Shown here piece after piece: positions 14,918 through 18,697 of a DNA stretch of 18,697 bases. The stretch lies in NCBI GenBank assembly GCA_041395165.1, contig JAWLBA010000019.1, positions 1 through 18,697 of the forward strand, written 5' to 3'. This DNA comes from JAIBCM01 sp041395165 (GTDB lineage: Bacteria > Verrucomicrobiota > Verrucomicrobiia > JADLBR01 > JAIBCM01). Positions within the stretch are counted from its first letter, which is position 1. Each line of letters starts with the position of its first letter. Made by a program: the position numbers and the translations under genes. The notes under the pieces are model-generated. The model was not told the origin of the DNA, searched no databases, and was given only the letters and a program-made list of their open reading frames with translations.

Positions 14918-16426
14918 TTATCTCATTTTTTGATGGGCGCTAGCTAAAGCTAAAGCTTTCATTCCCGCTTTTGCTTTAGAAACACTCTCTTGATATTCTC
15001 CCTCCGGTGTAGAATCGGCCACAAGCCCCCCACCCGCTTGCAAATAAGCTTTGCCCTGCTTTAACAACAATGTGCGAATCGCGATACACGAATCTAAATT
15101 GCCCGAAAAACTAAAATAGCCCACAGCCCCGGCATAAGTCGCGCGCTGCGTCGGCTCCAACTCTGCGATGATTTGCATGGCTCGTACTTTAGGTGATCCA
15201 CTCACCGTTCCTGCAGGAAATGTCGCGCGCATAACATCGAACATATTTTTTTCTGAATGCAATTCACCCTCGACATGAGAACTTAAATGCATCACATGCG
15301 AATAACGTTCTACAGTCATGAATTCCGAAACTTTCACCGTATTAAATTCACAAACACGCCCCACATCATTTCTCGCCAAATCTACCAACATCACATGCTC
15401 CGCTCTTTCTTTCTCGTCCGCTAACAATTCGCTCTCCATCGCTTTATCCTCCACAGGATTTTCGCGACGAGGACGCGTCCCAGCAATGGGTCGAACCGTC
15501 ACTTTATTTTGCTCACAGCGCACATGAATCTCAGGCGAAGAGCCCACCAAAGCAAAATCAGAAAACTCTAAACAAAACATATAAGGCGATGGATTAATCG
15601 AACGCAAAGCACGATACAAATCAATCGCAGAACCCGTATACGAAAACTCAAAACGTTGCGAAGGCACCACTTGAAAAATATCACCTTGTTCAATATAACC
15701 CTTCATGGCTTCTGCCATTTTTAAATAATAATCACGCGTCATATTCGTCTGAAATGAAATATCATCAAAAGACAAATTAGGGAAAAAAAGCGTGGGCAAC
15801 AAAGGTCGCTTCAAACATTGAACAATCTCTTGCAGTTTTTCGCAAACGTTTCGATAAACCATTTCAGGTTTATCATCTTCCTCAACACTTGCATTAACTA
15901 CGATTTTCAAACGACGCGTCACATGATCAAAAATCAAAAGCGTGTCACTTAAGATAAAATAAAGATCCGGCACCGATAAATCATCTTGTTTTGCCATAGG
16001 CACGGTTTTTTCAAAATAACGAATCATTTCGTAAGACAAAAATCCTACTGCACCTCCAAAAAAAAGTGGCAAATGAGAAGGCGTTTGAGCCAAACGATAA
16101 CGCGCCATCCATTGTTCCAACTCCCGCAAATGATCGCTCGATGTCACCCATTCCTGAGTTTTTTTTCCCTGATCTTTTAAAACCATCTTCCCGTTTTTAG
16201 CCTGCAAAATCGCTCGAGGATTAAAACCCACAAAAGAATAACGCGCAAAACGCTCTCCCTGCTCCACCGATTCCAATAAAAAACGATCCCCTTGCCCAGC
16301 TAATTTTAGATAAGCTGAAACAGGCGTTTCTAAATCTGCCAGAAGCTCTACGGAAACAGGGACAAGATTCCCTTGCTTAGCCAACTGACAAAAAGCAGTA
16401 ACATCAGGATAAATCGGTAAATTCAT
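14918..16426 (-). CDS. trpE: Anthranilate synthase component I
   Basis: Converts chorismate and ammonia to anthranilate, the first step of tryptophan synthesis. 502 residues with intact family motifs: LLES at 50-53 (tryptophan feedback site), SFVGFNPRA, FQVVPSQRF, PYMFCLEF, SSPEIHVR, IAGTRPRR, ERAEHVMLVDLARNDVGRVC, FPAGTVSGSPKVRAM and YAGAVGYFSFSGNLDSCIAIRT. Length is typical. It heads a row of five same-strand genes and is the only undamaged one. With the partner glutaminase trpG frameshifted, the enzyme would have to use free ammonia or another PabA-type subunit. PabB is a less likely alternative because of the feedback motif and length. Confidence 0.92.
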   Translation of the reverse strand: MNLPIYPDVTAFCQLAKQGNLVPVSVELLADLETPVSAYLKLAGQGDRFLLESVEQGERFARYSFVGFNPRAILQAKNGKMVLKDQGKKTQEWVTSSDHLRELEQWMARYRLAQTPSHLPLFFGGAVGFLSYEMIRYFEKTVPMAKQDDLSVPDLYFILSDTLLIFDHVTRRLKIVVNASVEEDDKPEMVYRNVCEKLQEIVQCLKRPLLPTLFFPNLSFDDISFQTNMTRDYYLKMAEAMKGYIEQGDIFQVVPSQRFEFSYTGSAIDLYRALRSINPSPYMFCLEFSDFALVGSSPEIHVRCEQNKVTVRPIAGTRPRRENPVEDKAMESELLADEKERAEHVMLVDLARNDVGRVCEFNTVKVSEFMTVERYSHVMHLSSHVEGELHSEKNMFDVMRATFPAGTVSGSPKVRAMQIIAELEPTQRATYAGAVGYFSFSGNLDSCIAIRTLLLKQGKAYLQAGGGLVADSTPEGEYQESVSKAKAGMKALALASAHQKMR

Positions 16427-16517
16427 AACAACTCATCTTCAATCGAGTAGAAAAAGATAATGATAGAAAATTAATCGAAGGGAAAGAACGATCTTACTCA
16501 AAAACAAGGAAATCAAT

Positions 16518-16886
16518 TCAAGAATAAAACGTATGCACACTCTGCAATAATTCTTGATAAACCTGTAAAAAAAGCATGGAATCTACCTGCTTTTCTATCG
16601 TTTCTTTTAGCCGCATCTCATTATTAATAATCGTTCTTAAAGCACTCAAAACGACTAATTTTTGTAATGGCGTTATTTTTTCCCACCGCGCCACTTGCAT
16701 ATAACTATAACAAGCCAACAAGGAAGAAGTGTAAGGATTTCCCTCTTCAACACATGCCAAAAGTAAACTCTTAATAGCGGTTCGCCATTGCTCGATCAAT
16801 TGAAACTCCGGAGAGTGTAAATAAGATTCAGAAGATTCCTCACGTAAAACATTCTTATTAACTTCGGATGCTCCAATTGTTTTCAC
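16518..16886 (-). CDS. Hypothetical small helical protein, GTG start
   Basis: 122 residues, no signal peptide or membrane segment, mostly predicted alpha-helical with a polar N-terminal 25 residues and hydrophobic heptad-like patterns from about residue 30 (EQWRTAIKSLLLACVEEG, LQKLVVLSALRTIINNEM, SMLFLQVYQELLQSV). I do not recognise the family. The start is a GTG with a consensus AGGAGG 8 nt upstream, the strongest ribosome site in the window, which supports a real, well-translated gene. It lies 91 bp before trpE on the same strand and could share its transcript, and is divergent from the RHH-like gene. Confidence 0.65.
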   Translation of the reverse strand: MKTIGASEVNKNVLREESSESYLHSPEFQLIEQWRTAIKSLLLACVEEGNPYTSSLLACYSYMQVARWEKITPLQKLVVLSALRTIINNEMRLKETIEKQVDSMLFLQVYQELLQSVHTFYS

Positions 16887-17152
16887 TAGAATTTCCTCCT
16901 AACCATCACAATGCCCTTATTTCTATTAAAAGCTCTTATCGTTTTTATTGATGAAGAAAAGTTCTTTTTCACCTTTTTGTAATTTTTTTTATTAAGCACT
17001 TTTTAAATAAGCTTGTAAAAAATCTATTTTCCCCAATGTAATTAATTTTAAATAATATCCAATATAGTTAATAATGAACAATTTGCATTGATAAATTTTG
17101 ACTTATTGATAGAAAAGCCAAAAGTTATATTGATAAAAAAAATTTAAAACTC
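16887..17152. other. AT-rich divergent intergenic region
   Basis: 266 bp between the GTG-start small gene (-) and the RHH-like gene (+). Apart from the Shine-Dalgarno at 16895-16900, I see only AT-rich sequence with poor promoter-like matches and several TTGAT/ATTGAT motifs (around 16950, 17090-17135) that could be binding sites for the RHH-like protein; this is weak. Confidence 0.4.
16895..16900 (-). promoter_or_regulatory. Consensus Shine-Dalgarno selecting a GTG start
   Basis: AGGAGG on the minus strand with an 8-nt spacer to the GTG at 16886-16884. Most other genes here lack a clear Shine-Dalgarno, so this one stands out. Confidence 0.8.
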
Positions 17153-17473
17153 GTGAAAGTAAGTAAAGGCAATATTGTTCGTACCAGCATCACTCTCGAC
17201 AAAGAGGTTGCTGAAATTGGAAAACGCAACGCAGAAAAAAGAGGATTTGGCCACTCTTTTTCTGCCTATGTCAGTTGGCTAGTTATTCGAGACGCTAAAG
17301 GCGCAGTCTCACGAGAAGAAATTGCTGATCCCACATCAGCTCAACACCTTGAAGGAGCTCCTCAGTCGCCCCCCCCATTCAATACCCCTCCTTCTTCCAC
17401 CAGCTCTACGAAATCGGTAGAAAATATCACATCCCACCCAGGTTTTGGCTTCCACGATCCCTTCACCAATTAA
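17153..17473 (+). CDS. Small ribbon-helix-helix-like protein with Pro/Ser/Thr-rich tail
   Basis: 106 residues from a GTG start; no in-frame ATG exists upstream before the stop at 17099. Residues 8-47 fit a ribbon-helix-helix fold: a strand VRTSITLDKEV, helix AEIGKRNAEKRG, then a turn and helix FSAYVSWLVIRDAK. RHH proteins are usually small DNA-binding repressors or antitoxins. The rest is low-complexity and rich in Pro, Ser and Thr (PPPFNTPPSSTSSTK). No toxin-like partner is adjacent on the same strand. An AT-rich spacer of 266 bp separates it from the divergent upstream gene. Start codon use without a visible Shine-Dalgarno lowers confidence somewhat. Confidence 0.6.
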   Translation: MKVSKGNIVRTSITLDKEVAEIGKRNAEKRGFGHSFSAYVSWLVIRDAKGAVSREEIADPTSAQHLEGAPQSPPPFNTPPSSTSSTKSVENITSHPGFGFHDPFTN

Positions 17474-17501
17474 AGTTTTTTAAAAAACTGAAATTTTTTT
17501 T
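17474..17501 (+). terminator. AT-rich terminator-like palindrome after the RHH-like gene
   Basis: AGTTTTTTAAAAAACT (17474-17489) followed by eight T (17494-17501). The stem is all A-T apart from one pair and has little loop, so strength is doubtful. It lies between convergent genes and could serve both. Confidence 0.4.
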
Positions 17502-17688
17502 ACTTTTCGATTACCTGCTCTTGTTGGGCTTGTTGTTTTTCCTGCTTCAAAATTCTTCTTAACCAGGGAATAGACGAAAACAACCATATTAACTGAGCCG
17601 CAATTACAATCACAATCAACCATATCGCCACTTTCCATAAGGGGCTTTTTCGACGAGGCGCCGGCTTAACAACTTGATTCATTGGCAT
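17500..17688 (-). CDS. Small single-pass membrane protein of unknown function
   Basis: From ATG 17688 about 62 residues (a TTG at 17718 would add 10). A short Pro/Arg/Lys-rich N-terminus (NQVVKPAPRRKSP) precedes one membrane helix (VAIWLIVIVIAAQLIWLF), then a Gln/Glu/Lys-rich tail (LKQEKQQAQQEQVIEK) likely to form a helix. Positive residues before the helix predict an inside N-terminus. Not recognised. It is divergent from glyS, about 100 bp away, and convergent with the RHH-like gene. Confidence 0.5.
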   Translation of the reverse strand: MPMNQVVKPAPRRKSPLWKVAIWLIVIVIAAQLIWLFSSIPWLRRILKQEKQQAQQEQVIEK

Positions 17689-17791
17689 TAATAAACCGCT
17701 TCCTTCGTCACTTGTCAAATTTCTGATGTAAAAAATTGGCCAAGCTCATTGACTTCTCAAGTAAATTCTCGCAAAACCTTGACAGTTTAAT

Positions 17792-18697
17792 ATGTCTCAG
17801 CCCGACCAACAAAAAATGGAAAAAATCGTCGCTCTTTGCAAACGGCGCGGCGTCATCTTTCAATCCTCAGAAGTTTACGGAGGCCTCAATGGGGCTTGGG
17901 ATTACGGCCCCCTGGGTGTTGAACTCAAACGCAATGTCAAAGACTACTGGTGGCGATACCTGGTTCATTTACGCGACGATATCGTAGGGCTTGATGGCGC
18001 CATCTTAATGAATCGCACCGTCTGGCAAGCCAGCGGCCATGAAGAAACCTTCACTGACCCGATGATCGATTGCAAAACATGCAAAGGCCGTTTTCGCGCT
18101 GATCAAATCAATGAAACCGCTTGCCCTCAAAAACCCAGTAAAACCGTTGCTCAATGCGAAGGTCAAAAAACAGAAGCTCGTAACTTCAACCTCATGTTCA
18201 AAACTTACGCCGGTGCTATCGAATCAGACGAAAACCTTGTCTATCTTCGACCCGAAACAGCACAAGCCATCTTCGTCCAATTTCGCAACGTTCTAGACAC
18301 ATCACGAAAAAAACTGCCTTTCGGCATCGCACAAATCGGCAAAGCTTTTCGCAACGAAATTAATCCGCGCAACTTCACTTTTCGATCTCGCGAATTCGAA
18401 CAAATGGAACTGGAATTTTTTGTCAAAGCCGACACTTCCGAAGGATTAAAATGGACCGATTACTGGCTTGAGGAGCGTTTGAAATGGTATGAATCCATCG
18501 GCATCCCACGCACAAAAATTCGCATTTACGATGTGCCAACAGAAAAATTAGCACACTACTCCAAAAAAACTTACGATCTGGAATATGAATTTCCCTTTGG
18601 TGTTCAAGAACTCGAAGGCATCGCTTACCGAACTGACTACGATTTAAAACAACACATGGAAAAAAGTGGCAAACCACTCGACTATTTTAATGAAGAA
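17792..18697 (+). CDS. glyS: Glycyl-tRNA synthetase, dimeric type (3' end outside window)
   Basis: Class II aminoacyl-tRNA synthetase that charges tRNA-Gly; this is the single-chain alpha2 type rather than the alpha2beta2 GlyQ/GlyS type. 302 codons are visible from ATG 17792, in frame to the window edge without interruption. Motifs: RRGVIFQSSEVYGGLNGAWD and YGPLGVELKRN near the start, WQASGHEETFTDPM, a Cys-containing insertion (CKTCKGRF), LRPETAQAIF, and motif 2 FGIAQIGKAFRNEI followed by FTFRSREFEQMELEFF. The next in-frame region (LEYEFPFGVQELEGIAYRTD) is also typical. No Shine-Dalgarno precedes the ATG. Confidence 0.95.
   Translation, partial: MSQPDQQKMEKIVALCKRRGVIFQSSEVYGGLNGAWDYGPLGVELKRNVKDYWWRYLVHLRDDIVGLDGAILMNRTVWQASGHEETFTDPMIDCKTCKGRFRADQINETACPQKPSKTVAQCEGQKTEARNFNLMFKTYAGAIESDENLVYLRPETAQAIFVQFRNVLDTSRKKLPFGIAQIGKAFRNEINPRNFTFRSREFEQMELEFFVKADTSEGLKWTDYWLEERLKWYESIGIPRTKIRIYDVPTEKLAHYSKKTYDLEYEFPFGVQELEGIAYRTDYDLKQHMEKSGKPLDYFNEE

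Noticed and set aside
17153..17718. Toxin-antitoxin pair formed by the RHH-like gene and the small membrane protein
   Set aside because: The genes are convergent, not in an operon, and the membrane protein lacks recognisable toxin features.

Overview
The window looks like a chromosomal segment of a Verrucomicrobiota (PVC-group) bacterium. The best evidence is the large Cas9, which at many places resembles the compact Cas9 of Akkermansia muciniphila as I remember that protein. A HAF-like secreted protein, a BtuB receptor paired with a cobalamin-riboswitch surface protein, and a dimeric-type glycyl-tRNA synthetase are compatible with this. All family calls rest on motif recognition; no search was run.

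Layout. Positions 1-2091 (+) hold the end of a secreted HAF-like protein and a second exported protein of unknown function. Positions 2092-2601 carry no intact gene: they hold a 60-bp remnant of a paralogue of the first gene, a minisatellite with units of about 20 bp, and a palindromic dispersed-type repeat. Positions 2602-4496 (-) are speA (arginine decarboxylase), broken by three 1-nt shifts. Positions 4644-8500 are a vitamin B12 uptake module: a DUF6580-like membrane protein (+), then (-) a promoter, a cobalamin riboswitch, an exported surface protein and a BtuB-type TonB-dependent receptor. Positions 8509-11688 (-) are an intact 1059-aa Cas9. Positions 11708-11856 (+) encode a small structured RNA with its own promoter and terminator, divergent from cas9. 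Positions 11884-16426 (-) read trpE, trpG, gdhA, pdxJ, acpS in transcription order; all but trpE carry inactivating lesions. Positions 16518-17718 hold three small genes, and 17792-18697 (+) is the 5' part of glyS.

The main discovery candidate is the Cas9. Its reading frame, bridge helix, REC region and C-terminal region are preserved, but every nuclease catalytic position I can align is substituted: RuvC-I Asp to Asn6, RuvC-II Glu to Lys558, HNH His to Tyr642 and Asn to His665, RuvC-III His-His to Thr803-Arg804 and Asp to Lys807. This is a naturally nuclease-dead Cas9 by sequence. No cas1, cas2, csn2/cas4 or CRISPR array lies in the window. The adjacent RNA of about 114 nt may be its tracrRNA or a natural single guide. 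Together they suggest an RNA-guided DNA-binding or regulatory system rather than adaptive immunity; that function is inference.

The second theme is gene decay. Five metabolic genes carry frameshifts or stops while their remaining sequence is still readable, which points either to recent pseudogenisation in a shrinking genome or to consensus errors. The intact 3.2-kb dead-cas9 frame in this setting suggests selection still keeps the protein.
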